Below are positions 19,027 through 30,995 of a stretch of 64,000 nt of DNA, piece by piece. The notes under the pieces were generated by a model. The model made no database searches. It was not told the origin of the DNA and saw nothing but the letters and a program-made list of their open reading frames with translations. Origin of the DNA: Paragordius varius (lineage: Eukaryota > Nematomorpha); assembly GCA_964247055.1 (NCBI GenBank), contig OZ176058.1, positions 4,278,001-4,342,000 of the forward strand, read 5' to 3'. Positions within the stretch are counted from its first letter, which is position 1. Each line of letters starts with the position of its first letter. The position numbers and the translations under genes were made by a program.

Positions 19027-21493
19027 ATGCGTTTTATAATATTCTTAATTACGGCGATCATTCTTATGCCTACGATCTTTGTTGAAGGCATATCGGGTAA
19101 TGTTTTATTCATATTGTTTCATTTTAACAATTCACAGTAAAAAGTATGCAGACAAACTTAAAAACTTATGTTCAATTTAAAGTAAAAAATTGAAATTATA
19201 CGGATAAAATATAAAAATATAAAGACAACTATTTTTTTTCCATAACATAACCATACTTTGTAAAACCTTAATTTTTGCTATAAAAATAAACTATATAATT
19301 AATTAGGCTACCAATTTACAAACTATATTATATTTTGCAATTGTAAATTATCAGTTATATTTAAAAAAAATCAATATTCAAAATAATGGTTGTCTTTTAG
19401 AAATAAATATTTTATCTTTATATTTTTACGTTTTGCCCGTATAATTTCAATTTCACTGTAATTTTTTTATCTATTAAAATAGATCAACCATCGGAAACGG
19501 AAAAAGGGGACATTAGAAATGATTGTAATATTAAACCAAGGTATGTTTTGCGTGTTAAACATTTTAATTATACAGAATGACAAAATGTTAAAAAAACATA
19601 AATTTTATTTTTCAAAGACAACCATAGAAAATCGATTTTTATAATTTATCAATGTGGTTTGCATATCTAAAGCCATATAAACGAAAATATATATACATAC
19701 TCAATTTGATATACCATAGACAGTTCATATTCACCCTTTAACAGTTCAAATTTACCCTAAAAATGATTAATGTGTTTTTGAACTCATATTTACTCATTAT
19801 TTACATGAAATATATCATAATGCTTAGTTTATTATTTTTTCAGTATTATTTTAATTTTATACAGAATTTCATTTTTTAAAAAAAAATATATAAAATAATG
19901 GGGAATTTTTAATCTTAAAAAACATATAATTTATTTGAGGGTGAATTTGAATTGTTCAAGGAGGCATTTGAATTGTTTAAGGATGAATTTGAATTGTTTA
20001 AGGGTGAATTCTGGTATATAAAAAATGATAGTATGCATTGATAATATAATCAAGATTGTCTTTAAAAAACATTTGTTTTTTGGATTTTATGCTTGCTAAT
20101 TTCCGTATAATTTCAAATTTTATAAAATACGTTATATATATATATATATGAATGAATCTAGTCAGGAATGCTATAAACAAAGCGAAAAAAAATACAATCC
20201 ACCATATAAACTGACAGGAACAAACGTTCCCAAGCCCCAAGGAAATAAATTTAAATGCGAAAAAGGCACAAAAAACTCATATGACTATTGTTCATGTTCA
20301 AGAAAGTTAATAACAGTACCGTATGCCATAAAACAATATTAGTCCATAAAAGAATTTTTTTTATTATAAAAAAAACATTTTTTTCCCTTCTTTTATGGAC
20401 TAATATTGTTTTATGCCATACGCTACTTTAATTATTTTTATACTAAATTTAAACATATATAATGTTTGATCATACATAAAATGTAATTTTTTACAAAAGT
20501 GTTTAGAGTAACATTGTTAGAGTTTCTTATATATTGTTGTCAAATATAATATACATATCAAAGGAGGAATAAGTTTTTCTAGGATACAGTAAAAAATTGA
20601 AATTATACTATGAAGACAAAACGTAAAAATATAACGACAAATATTTTTTTGTATTTTTTTCACCTATTTTTTTCCAATATAACTCTCATTGTTTTAAATG
20701 TGGCAAAGTGTGAAATAAAGATATAAATTACTAACATAATCAATTGTATATTTTACAATTGTAAACTAAATAGCTTATATAAAGTTTAAGGTTTATTTAT
20801 GGTTGTCTTTTAGAGAAAAATATTCAGTATAATTTCAATTTTTACTGTAAACATACATTTTGCTTAATTTTATTTCAAAAAAAATATTATGGGCTTCGTA
20901 AATTAATTACGCATTCAATTTTATAGAGTTAGATTTGTAATTATATACCAATTACAATTCAATTTCCATCTTAAACAATTCAATTTCACCCTTGAACAAT
21001 TAAAATTCACCCTCAAATAAAATATATGTTTTTTAGGATTAAAAATTACCAATATTTTTATATATTTTTAAAAAATGAAAATTTTGTTTTAAATTAAAAT
21101 AATACTGAAAAAAGAATTAACTATAACATAAAATATTTCATATTAATAATGAGTTATATTAATTAATAATTTATTTTTAGGGTAAATTTGAATTGTTTAA
21201 AGGTGAATTTGAATTGTTCGAGGGTGAATTTGAACTGTAAATGGTATATATCGTATGTATGTATGGATAAATAAGGTTAAAAACGGTATAATTATCTTTT
21301 CAATAATAAGATTATTTGTATTTAAGTGCTTACGTTTTGCCTGTATTTGAATTTTTATGGCATAAAAAGTTTAAAATTTATATTAATTTTTTCCACCCAA
21401 TTTTAACTTTTTAGGGACAAGAATGGAAAATCCATTTATGCATGGTATTGGGATTGTGAAATGGAAAATAACCAAAGTATGGAAGAACACTGA
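19027..21493 (+). CDS. Secreted six-cysteine peptide, copy B (about 116 aa)
   Basis: Exons 19027-19096, 19483-19540, 20162-20305 and 21415-21493 have the same lengths and phases as copy A (70, 58, 144, 79 nt). The signal peptide is MRFIIFLITAIILMPTIFVE. Exon 2 is identical to copy A. Exon 3 differs by three replacements (K/N, E/K, K/T) and no silent change, and exon 4 by one (A/D). All six cysteines are kept. If the weak exon 3 donor is skipped, translation would end at TAG 20340-20342 inside the family F MITE, giving a different C-terminus (VPYAIKQY). The gene is convergent with SS18 exons 6-7, and would lie inside an SS18 intron if exons 6'-7' are used. Family unknown. Confidence 0.7.
19180..19458. 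mobile_element. MITE family A in intron 1 of peptide gene B
   Basis: AGTAAAAAATTGAAATTATA to AATTTCAATTTCACTG, orthologous to 10393-10685. Confidence 0.75.
19711..20018. mobile_element. MITE family B in intron 2 of peptide gene B
   Basis: ATACCATAGACAGTTCATAT to GGTGAATTCTGGTAT, orthologous to 10941-11232, with extra internal 21 bp units in the right arm. Confidence 0.75.
20314..20428. mobile_element. MITE family F hairpin abutting exon 3, copy B
   Basis: The arms GTATGCCATAAAACAATATT and AATATTGTTTTATGCCATAC are exact inverses and extend to about 34 bp including TAGTCCATAAAAGAA. This copy is better preserved than the one at 11524. Confidence 0.75.
20587..20846. mobile_element. MITE family A in intron 3 of peptide gene B
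   Basis: CAGTAAAAAATTGAAATTAT to ATTTCAATTTTTACTG, orthologous to 11791-12071. Confidence 0.8.
20943..21248. mobile_element. MITE family B, intron 3 of peptide gene B only
   Basis: ATACCAATTACAATTCAATT to TTTGAACTGTAAATGGTATA. There is no counterpart in copy A, so this one was inserted in B (or lost from A) after the duplication. Confidence 0.75.
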
Positions 21494-21679
21494 AAAGAAA
21501 AACTTAACTAAAAAACTGCTTAAAATTTTAATAATCATCAATTTTGTGGCAAATTATTAATTAGTTTTTTTAAATAAAATAAATCAATTTAGCATAAATT
21601 GTTGTTGTTATACAATATTAAATTTTTCAACATTTTTATAAATTTTGACTCTTTCTTATACAGCAGTAGAATCCTTTAT

Positions 21680-22530
21680 CAGTAAAAACTGAAATTATAC
21701 GGACAAAACATAATAATATAAAGACAAATATTGTTTGTTCTAAAAGACAACTATACTTGTAAATTTTGTTTAACTAATTGTTTTAAACTGCAGATATAAT
21801 ATAGAAATGTAAATTGGTAGCACAATTCATTCTCTAGTTTACGATTGTAATTAAATATTTTATATTTCAAAAATTAAGGTTTTAAAAAGTTTGGTTATCT
21901 TTTTTAAAAAAATTTTTGTCTTTATATTTTTATTTTGTCCATTATAATTTCATATATACCATATATCAGAAATTGAAATAAAGTTTTGGTGCCTTTTTGC
22001 TTATGTATATATTTTGTTTTATTAAAAAAGCGTTGAATTTTAAATTCGTACATAAAATCAGTCTTGTTTTCATAATAAATACAGTAAAAATTGAAATCAT
22101 ATGAAAGAAAATGTATCAACAATATAAAGATAAAAATATTTATTTTTTCAAAAGCTCGCTCGTTATTCATCATTCATTTTTAAAATTTCACCTAAATTAT
22201 TTAGTTGTAATGTTGAATAACTAAAATACATACAGTAAAAACTGAAATTATACGGACAAATGAATATAAAGAAATTTTTTTTCAAAAAACAACCATACAC
22301 TTTTAAACCTTAATTTATACCATATAAACTATTTAATTAATATTGTATATATAAAATTAATTGTATTATCAATAAACATTTCTATATTATACTTTGCAGT
22401 TTTAAATAAAGAGTTTGATTTAAAAAAAGGAAGATTTAAAAAGTATGGATGGTTGTCTTTAAAAAAAATATTTGTCTTTATATTTTCACGTTTTGTCCAT
22501 AGTATAATCTTAATTTTTACAGTAACTATT
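21680..22530. mobile_element. Three consecutive family A MITEs downstream of peptide gene B
   Basis: Left ends lie at 21680 (CAGTAAAAACTGAAATTATA), about 22081 (CAGTAAAAATTGAAATCATA) and about 22232 (CAGTAAAAACTGAAATTATA). The last closes near 22530 with CTTAATTTTTACAGT. The spacing matches cassette A apart from worn ends. Confidence 0.65.
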
Positions 22531-22911
22531 TATATTATTTTAATTTTTCTTGTATATACTCCAAATTAAATTGTATATAATTTAATTTATTTTAATACTA
22601 TAGTAAAATTAGTTTCACACTAAAAGAAAAAGCATAAGTTAATAATAAAATAATCACTTCAAATAATATTATAAATCTAAATCAACCTTTAACATTTCAA
22701 ATTCATCATTACACCTTTGAATTTATAATTTAAACTATATTGTGTGTTCTTGGGTTAACCAAACTCAATATTGATATTAAATATTTTATATTAGAATTTA
22801 TCTTTACTGATACAAATTTTAAATAAGATTCATTTTTTTCAAAAATATAAAAAATTTCAATTTCCAGAAAAAAAAACACAATTAATTTTTAGGGTATATA
22901 TTTTAAAAAAA

Positions 22912-25900
22912 TTAAAAATAAGGGTTCGTAGGGTTATGTTGTCCATATGAGGAGTTCGTAGTCAGCTGATTGGCAGAATTTTGTCCATAAAAAGCATTGT
23001 TGGATCCTGCGTTGCCATGGTAACTAAAAGAAGGAAACAATAAATAAAAATTAAGTTATAATTTAATGAAATTAGACAATATTAATATATAAAATAATTT
23101 TAAATTAATTGAGAAAAAAATAATTAAATTTTGAATAAAATTACAGAAAAATACGCTTTTATATATAAATATTTATAAGATAATTATACATATTCAAAAA
23201 CTATATGTTTCTTTCAAAAGATTTTTAATATATCAATATGCTAAAAAAATTAAATTACAGCTAAATTATCCATAAAATTATATGAAAACATTTATATAAT
23301 TATGAAACAATATTGTATAAAATCAGAAGTATTTCTCAAAAATCAGCTGATTTATCCAAAACAATTTAAATATGATATAATGAATGAATGAAAAAGCATT
23401 TACCCCATATGATTTGGGGGAGGAGCTAAATTTGGGCCACCAGAATTAACATTAGGGGCCGTGTAGGGGAAATGACCTACAGGGTATATTTGTGCCCCAT
23501 AGGAAGAGTTGCCATGGTAACCGCTAACAGCTGATACATGGTGCTGGTTACCATGGTAACCACTGTTGTTGTTCATAATTTCATGGGACATGTGCGAAGA
23601 TGGCGGTCCATAATTCATTCTAGAATGTTCATAGGCTGGTGTCGGCACGCCACCTGAATAATTTGGGCCTGTAACTGTATAGCTAGACCCTAAATTTATA
23701 TTTTATATCATTTACAACTCAAATTCACCCTTGAACAATTCAAATTTACCCTTGAAGGATTCAAATTCACCCTTGAACAATTTAAATTTACCCTTGAACG
23801 ATTCAAATTCACCCTTGAACAATTCAAATTCACCCTAAAAATAAATTATATTTTTTCGGGCAGCTAATATAACTCATCATTAATATGAAATATATTTTTA
23901 CGACATAGTTTATTATTTTTTCGGCATTATATTAATTTTAAACAGAAGAACTTCATATTTTAACAATATTATAAAAAAACGGTAACTTTAAATATTAGAA
24001 TACACATAGTTTATTTTAGGGTGAATTCGAATTGTTCAAGGGTGAATTTGTATTGTTCGAGAGTGAATTTGAATTGTTCGAGGGTGAATTTGAAATTTAA
24101 ATGGTATATATTATATTACTTAAATTTTGTTTTGCTCAATTTACATATTATTTTTAGCAATCAGAGTATATATGGGCACAAAAAAACAAAAAATAGTTCT
24201 GAGATTTACACTTTCTACAAAATAAACGATGATTGATTAACAAAATATAAAAAACTGTAAAACTTTACTTAAATTTGCTTGTTGTTGATGATTATTATTG
24301 ATGTCATTTATTGGGTAATTTTCTGCCCCTAATTGATATGAGCTAGGGTAGTTTATTGAATGAGAAAATTTATTCGTGCCCTGAAAGGTACCGGAAAACA
24401 GCTGATTTTGACTTCTTCCAATATCGTCTGCTGGATGCTGTTGTTTATGTTGAAAATTTTGATTTTGATAATTATGATTTGCAACCATATGGCTACTTGG
24501 ATACTGATGAGGTGGAAAATAGGGCCCAGCTGTTTGAAATGCCGCGGCTTCCGGATTATTTGTCGTTGCGATAACACCAGCTGGATATCGATAATACGGA
24601 GGCGCATTTATTAAACTCCCTCCTGATGATGACACCATATGATTATAGGGTGAAACCATGGGGTTGTTTGAATATGGGTACGGTGCTGACCTATTTTTAT
24701 CGCCATATGTTGTAAAACTGGAATTGCCATGAGTCATATAATTGGGGTTAGCGTGGTTTTGAGATGCGAAATTTTTCATGTTACTGTTATGAGTCGAATC
24801 TATATTGCTAGCGTTGAAAGCTGTTTCTTCATTAATAGAGACGTTTGAAGTTGAGCCCACAATTTTAGCTACAACATTTTCAATCGATTGCTCATAAGCC
24901 GCTAAATTGGCGGCGCAAACAGCTGTTTGCGGTTGGGCCTGAACATCTGATTGTTGGTTGTTGGCAGCAGGGGCAACGGTCGTCGACGGTAACGAACCGT
25001 CCGAGCCTGAAGCTAAAACAGCTGTTTTATCGATATCGCCTGCGTTTGGAGTGTTACCATGGTGATATGGTGAGTTAATAATGACTAGAATGGATAGGAA
25101 AAATGGATTATGTGAATGTTTCGTGAGCAAATTATTGATTCATTCATTAATAAATTGAGTTATAAATTTTAGGTTAGATTAAGTAAAAAGCAATATATAT
25201 CAACCAAACTCTGCTGTGATTAGCAACATGCATTATAACTATTTCATTATGTTATATGATATACAAGTGATTATTTTGTCATTTTAGTGCTACTTTCAGG
25301 AATTATATGGATTAATAAGGTTTTTTCAATAAAATTAAGAGAAAACACACTTTAAATGATCCAAATTTAAACCCTAAGAAAATATTAAGCATCTTGAACT
25401 TTAAGAAACCTTATTATGATGTAATGGTTACATAGTACATAAATTGATTCCATTTTTACCAACTTGTGAAAAAATTCGGCTTGCAAAGATGTTTTAGCAG
25501 AAACTTCAAAAAAATTATCCAGGCAACACTACGGGGGGTAGAATTCAGGCTTTGTTAGCCAGTAATATGAAATATTTTACAAATATAAGATTACAAAATT
25601 AATTTATATCCTTTTTTTCTCTACCCTAGTGTATATGAGATTAGGTTTTTAATTTTGATGTGCGCTTATGATTCGTAAACTGGCTAGGGGAGAGAGTAAA
25701 ATGTCTTTTTATGTCAGCAATTTTAAAATTTTTATTTATAATCGTTTAAAACATGATATATTATTTACAATTTAAATTCACCCTTGAACAATTCAAATAC
25801 CCCCTAAAAATAAGTTATGTGTCTTTGAACTATTATAACTCAACATTAAAAAGAGATATATTCTTATAACATCGTTTATTATTTTTTCAGTAATATATTA

Positions 25901-27227
25901 TATTTAAACGTGAATTTATTTTTAAATATAAAAAATATAGGTAATTTTTAGTAATTTATTGGGTGAATTTAAATTGTTCAAGGGGAATTTAAAATGTCTA
26001 AGGGTTAATTTAAAAATGGTATATATAGCAATTTAAAGTAACATTTTTTCACACGTGACCCTTATGAAGTATTCTAAGTGAACAAAACTCTGCTTAATAC
26101 GACGGGAAACTAACTACAAAAAAGTTAGCCTAATAAACTTTTGTTTAAACTGTCAGAAATAAAGTCAAAAATAATTCAATACATACCATTGTCTGAGGAG
26201 ATCGTCTGCCTTGGCACTGTCACGTGGTGTTGTTGATTTTCATTGGATAAGCTATTAACTGCAGGCGCAGACGAAACATTATTATTATTATTTAAATGAA
26301 ACGACGATGAATTGTTTAACAACGAGTTTGAAACAGAATAACCCACAGAAACAATTGATGATGTCTGAATTAAAGACGCCCCTGATGAATTATAAGAATT
26401 GAATGATGTGGAAGAATTTATATTTGAATCCGAAACGTGAACAGAAAAAGCAGGAGGAAAATTTGCAGATGATGTTTGATTTAAACACTCTGACGATGAT
26501 GGATTTGTTACAGTGTTGTTTGATGTTGAGATAAATGGGCCCAATGGATTATTATTTAAAGGTTGTTGTTGAATCTAAATTTGTAGGTATTATTAGGAAA
26601 AATTCACAAATGGTTAATAATGGTATGATTATTGATTTATATTACATTATCTAATAATACCTTTTATTACACCATATGAGAACAAATAGCATTTTCAAAA
26701 ATTGAACATAAATTTGATATTCTTTCCAATAAAAAACCAGTTTTAAAAAACCGAGCAAAAATTTATAATTTTAGTTTTTATATGTTTTAAATATTTTGGT
26801 AATATTTAAGTTAAACAATTGTTGTTACAAAAAAAATTTTAAAATAATAGAATAATTTACATTTTGTTGATTATAATCTGCAATGGTGGCAAGGTATACA
26901 AGATTCCTATGTAATACTTGTTGATATCTAAAAGATATATAAATCATTGCATTAATCTTATATTACAGTCATGTTTCCTTTATTTATAAAAAATTATTTT
27001 TTTTCGTTAAATGGGTATAAATATTTGGTAAAGAATGGAAAAAACAAGTATAGTATTAACCATATCATATTCATCAAAAAGTAAGAGAATTACCATAGAG
27101 TTCTTGTTTTTTCCATTCTTTACCAAATATTTATGCCCATTTAACGAAATAAAAATAATTTTTGATAAAATAAAGGAGGATACATGAATGTAAATATAGA
27201 GAGGCAAATAAAATTTTTAAAATGTTA

Positions 27228-27274
<47 letters not shown>

Positions 27275-28577
27275 ACAAATAAAACACTATAATTTTATAC
27301 ATATTAGTTATAGGGTGTCCAATGAGGTTCCTCGTAGGACACCAAAAAGAAAAAATAAAACAACATATTATCATGTAAATTTTAACGTTTTCTAAAGAAA
27401 GAGTTTCCAAACAAACGCAAAATGCAAAATATGGAATAGTGTTTTTTACTTGTTTTAATAAAAATAAAACATTTATTATTATCATATATTTTTTGAAGCA
27501 GGCTCGCAAAGTATTTTATATAAAGGAATTAAATATCTGATAGTAATCCAAAATACATATTTTTACAAGTTTGTCACTATTTTATCAATACTACAAAATA
27601 TATATTATTTATATTAAAAATTAATGAAAATACCATAAATTAATAAATACCATTTGCAATTCAAAATTACCCTTGAACAATTAAAATTCACCTGAAAATA
27701 ATAAATGTGTTTTGGGTAAATATAACTCATTATTAATATGTTATATGTCAATATGGCGTAGTTAATTATTCATTTTAATTCTAAACATAATTTCACTTTA
27801 TAAAATATTTAAAAAATATATATAATTTTAATCTTAAAAAACACATAATTTATTTTATAAATTATTAAAAAATGAATTGAATTGTAAATGGTATATTAAA
27901 TTTTTTATATTTGATTGTCAACAATTTAAAACCAATAAGAGGGATTATTGTATCTAATCAATTTCAGATAATAATTTTTGTTGAATAAAGTTTTTATTTT
28001 TTAATAGCACAAATTTATTAAAACTCTAAAAAATCTAAAATATTTTTAAAAAAAACTTACGAAACGCACTCGGCGGCATTTCCTTTGTTTTGATGTTCAG
28101 CAATACAAAGTATGAGATGCAAATTTTCATCCAAAAGCTAAATTTTTATATAAAAAATAATTATTAAAATAAAAAATATAACGTATTTTTTTTTAAAAAA
28201 ACTAATTCCACTTTGAATTTAATCTAAATTATATAGCAAATAATTAGATAGGAATATAAAAGAGATTTTTTAAAAATAGATAAAATATATTAATAGAGAG
28301 ATTTTCAAATAAAATACATACACTAAATATAAATTTAAAATTATCTAAAATTTAAAAGTAAAAAATAGCCAATATTGTTATTGATACTAGGATATTTAAT
28401 AAAAAATTTGCAATCAAATAGCTTAAATATAATATTGAGATTTTAAGTATGTCTGTATTTTAAAAAAATTGTTCTTTATATATTTTAAATTTTAGTAATA
28501 AAAATTAATGTAATATTTATTACTTTTTGAATGGTGGATGATGTAATCGGAGATTTTCGATCTTGCGAATTGTTCAT
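22912..28577 (-). CDS. SS18: SS18/SSXT-like subunit of the BAF (SWI/SNF) complex, about 599 aa
   Basis: Seven coding exons with consistent phases: 28577-28524, 28137-28061, 26927-26861, 26574-26187, 25084-24269, 23689-23404 and 23023-22912. The start MNNSQDRKSPITSSTIQK joins LLDENLHLILCIAEHQNKG, then AECVS and YQQVLHRNLVYLATIADYNQ. This is the SNH domain of SS18 (human LLDDN-HLIQCI-D-QNKGK-EC-YQQ-LH-NLVYLATIAD), which contacts the BRG1/BRM ATPase. The rest is low complexity: Ser/Asn-rich (exon 4), Gln/Asn/His/Tyr-rich (exon 5), then Gly-Tyr-His-Asn repeats, as in the transactivating QPGY region. It is longer than the vertebrate protein (about 400 aa), mainly through exons 4 and 5. Nuclear chromatin coactivator by homology. 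A duplicate terminal exon pair lies downstream at 15792-15027. The gene is head-to-head with the Rieske gene. Promoter and 5' UTR not identified. Confidence 0.88.
23704..24108. mobile_element. MITE family B with expanded internal repeats, SS18 intron 5
   Basis: The left arm carries five tandem units of CACCCTTGAACAATTCAAA type and the right arm three inverted units (GGGTGAATTTGAATTGTTCG). It lies 15 bases upstream of the exon 6 acceptor. Confidence 0.85.
25756..26024. mobile_element. MITE family B, SS18 intron 4
   Basis: ATATTATTTACAATTTAAAT to AATTTAAAAATGGTATAT, with one CACCCTTGAACAATTCAAA unit on the left. Confidence 0.7.
26964..27193. repeat. Long near-perfect hairpin in SS18 intron 2... 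3 region
   Basis: Arms of about 85 bp (26964-27050 and 27103-27193) are inverse to each other around a loop of about 52 bp. The inner 47 bp, e.g. TAAATATTTGGTAAAGAATG against CATTCTTTACCAAATATTTA, are almost perfect. It lies between coding exons 2 and 3 of the SS18-like gene. It belongs to none of the MITE families here and has no clear target duplication. It could be a young MITE or a transcribed foldback. Confidence 0.75.
27231..27269. repeat. (TA)n microsatellite
   Basis: About 19 uninterrupted TA units. Similar TA runs occur at 32300-32330, 32901-32933, 28978-28996, 29046-29067 and 45307-45352, several of them directly at MITE ends. Confidence 0.9.
27647..27895. mobile_element. MITE family B, SS18 intron 2
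   Basis: ATACCATTTGCAATTCAAAA to TTGAATTGTAAATGGTAT, with the right arm's internal units lost. Confidence 0.7.
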
Positions 28578-29045
28578 AAAAACGGTAGACATATTCGTAA
28601 AATAATAATTGATCTAAAATTTATAAAATCGATATAGTTACTTTCTAATAACGAAATATATTAAGCACGAAAAAGCACTTTTATTGATAAGGTTTTGCTG
28701 ACATGGTGGGCTAATAAAATACTATCTTGATAAACTGATTAGTTACGAAAGAGTAATATATTTATGTTTAATATTATAGAAATTTTTGAAATAAACTCAT
28801 TAAAAACTTGTTGTGAAAATGTATTCTCCTATCGCTCGGTTTTCCGATAAAAAAAGTTTACCCAAAATGGCTAAAACTATTATTCTCAATCAATACAATC
28901 CACATGCCTTAATCAAGAAAAATGTAAATATCTAACTCTATAATTACTGTTTTAGAGAGGAATTATTTAATATTATTATATATATATATATATATTGATA
29001 TATGTAGTTTTCTATATTTAAAATTTGAATATTTATGGTTTCAAG

Positions 29046-29077
<32 letters not shown>

Positions 29078-29195
29078 TAATTTTAGAAAGCCAAATTATT
29101 TAAAATCACATTTTTATTTTATAGTTGATATTGATATAAGAAATGAATAATACACATGACATATTTTTTGAAAAAAGATGCCCTCATTTTTAGCT

Positions 29196-29753
29196 TTAAC
29201 ACTTTATAACCTTTTCACGTTTTTGTCCTATTTTACTTTTTAGGGTAGTTTTATCCCACAGCTTAATTTTGTAAAAAAACTGTTTTATAAAATATATTTT
29301 AGTTAAAATTTATTTCTAAAACAACATCATTCTCATGTATAAGAAAAAGCTTTTATTTTTTACAGTTTTGTGCCTTCTATAGAGTCAAAAATTGGAACAG
29401 CTTTCAAACACGATTTAAACGATCAGCTGATATTAGAATCAGAATATATCAAGTTTTTAATGGTTAAACATATCCAAAAAACTTTCTAAAGTTATTTCTT
29501 TACATTATTTAACCACAATATACATTTATTTTCCTGTTGCATTAGCTATTTAAAGAAATTTATAGAAAATAAAATGGCGGTAAAAAAGTTTGAATTGAGG
29601 ATTTTTTTAAAATTTAATTTTTTTAAAAAAAAATTAGTATAATGCGCATAAAAGGCTAAAGAAAGCATATTTTTAAATTCGGCCTAATAGTACTTTTAAG
29701 ATATTCGAATATTTCGGATATTAAACCACCCCAAAAGGTAATGGAGTGTTAAA
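29196..29753. mobile_element. Repeat family D, 558 bp
   Basis: It starts TTTAACACTTTATAACCTTT and ends CCAAAAGGTAATGGAGTGTT, a short imperfect inverted terminus. The interior shares AGAAAAAGCTTTTATTTTTT and a CAGCTGATATTA motif with the copies at about 49868-50262 and 61808-62506. It lies in the SS18/Rieske intergenic space. Confidence 0.65.
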
Positions 29754-29790
29754 TTTATCAACCACTTAATACATTTTTTAATTATACAAT

Positions 29791-30030
29791 ATATACAATT
29801 TAAAATTCACCCTTGAACAATTCAAATTCACCCTAAAAATATATTATGTGTTTTCGGGATAATATAACTCATTATTAGGAAATATACTTATATGGCATAA
29901 ATTATTATTTTTTCGTATTTTATTTATTTAAAACAATAATATTTTAAAATAAAGGTAATTTTTAATCTTCGAAACACATAATTGATTTTAGGGTAAATTT
30001 GAATCGTTTAAGAAAACTATTAATGGTACA
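29791..30030. mobile_element. MITE family B
   Basis: ATACAATTTAAAATTCACCC with two units on the left; GGTAAATTTGAATCGTTTAA and TTAATGGTAC close the right side. Confidence 0.65.
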
Positions 30031-30059
30031 TATTCCCTATTTTTAAACTCAAAACGATG

Positions 30060-30545
30060 AGTTATGATTAAAATAAAATATGAAAGGAATTGACGATAAA
30101 AGTTTGCACTTTTATAACCTTAAAGAACCGAAATATAAAAAATTAGTTTATAAATACTTGATAGTATTTATTTTAAGGTAAAAATTTAGTCAACATGACA
30201 TGTGTGCGGATTAATTAAATTTAAAAATAATACAAGATAAATTACTTTCTATTTCTATCAATGAATTCTATGTGATTTATAAATAAAATAGCTTTTTTGA
30301 TTTTAGCTTCAAAAATACAATAAACTCGATTTTTTGCAAAAATATTGTAAAATAAGAATGGCATCAAAGTAGTGTGATATGGAACTTTTTTAAAAAAAAA
30401 ATTTTTTTTCAAAACTATTTTGGCTTATTTAAATAAAATAATAATTTGTATTAGGATAGAAGTAATAAAAATTTAAATTGCAACCATATCAACCTTAATT
30501 ATAGTATCGGATATTTAAATGCCCCAATTTCGAAGATTTGAATTA
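30060..30545. mobile_element. Repeat family C, reverse orientation, truncated
   Basis: The interior phrases AACATGACATGTGTGC, TCTATTTCTATCAATGAA and ATTTAAATGCCCCAATTTC are the reverse complement of the family C consensus at 56130-56703. It occupies the region where the Rieske first exon would be expected. Confidence 0.6.
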
Positions 30546-30995
30546 ATAACTTTACATATATCATTTTATACTTTTTTTTGAAAAAAGAATTAAAATATTT
30601 TTTAATATATATATTACATTTCAGGGCAAAAAAATTATTGTTTTTCAGTTTTACTTGTAATTATAATTAAAAAAACGGTTTGATTGATAATATTTTTAAA
30701 AAAACGTTATTTAAAAAAATATTAAATTGATATGTAAATTTGTATAAGAGATAATTTTTTATATATTAATATATTTTATTATAATAAAAAAATATGTATT
30801 TTCTTATAAAATAAAAATTGTATAAAAATTATATAAATTTTTATGAAATTTTTATTTAAATATTATAATAAAAAAAATTATTCAATATTTAAATATTTTC
30901 AAATCATTTTTAGGATTTTCATTTTATAAATATTAATATATTATCGTATAATAAAAAAATTATTCAATATCTAAATATTTTTAAATTATTTTTAG

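Larger units (their letters stand above)
18500..23689. repeat. Duplicated cassette, copy B
   Basis: It is collinear with 9690-15792: promoter, peptide gene with four exons, matching MITEs, then SS18 exons 7 and 6. It is about 0.9 kb shorter than copy A, mostly because of indels and different MITE content. Confidence 0.85.

Noticed and set aside
24353-24614. Overlapping open frames on both strands within SS18 exon 5
   Set aside because: They are antisense or off-frame readings of the Asn/Gln/Tyr-rich exon 25084-24269, whose own frame fits the splice phases on both sides.
29573-29580. ATGGCG|GTAAAA as a possible Rieske first exon
   Set aside because: Two codons inside a family D repeat, with no support beyond a GT; left unassigned.
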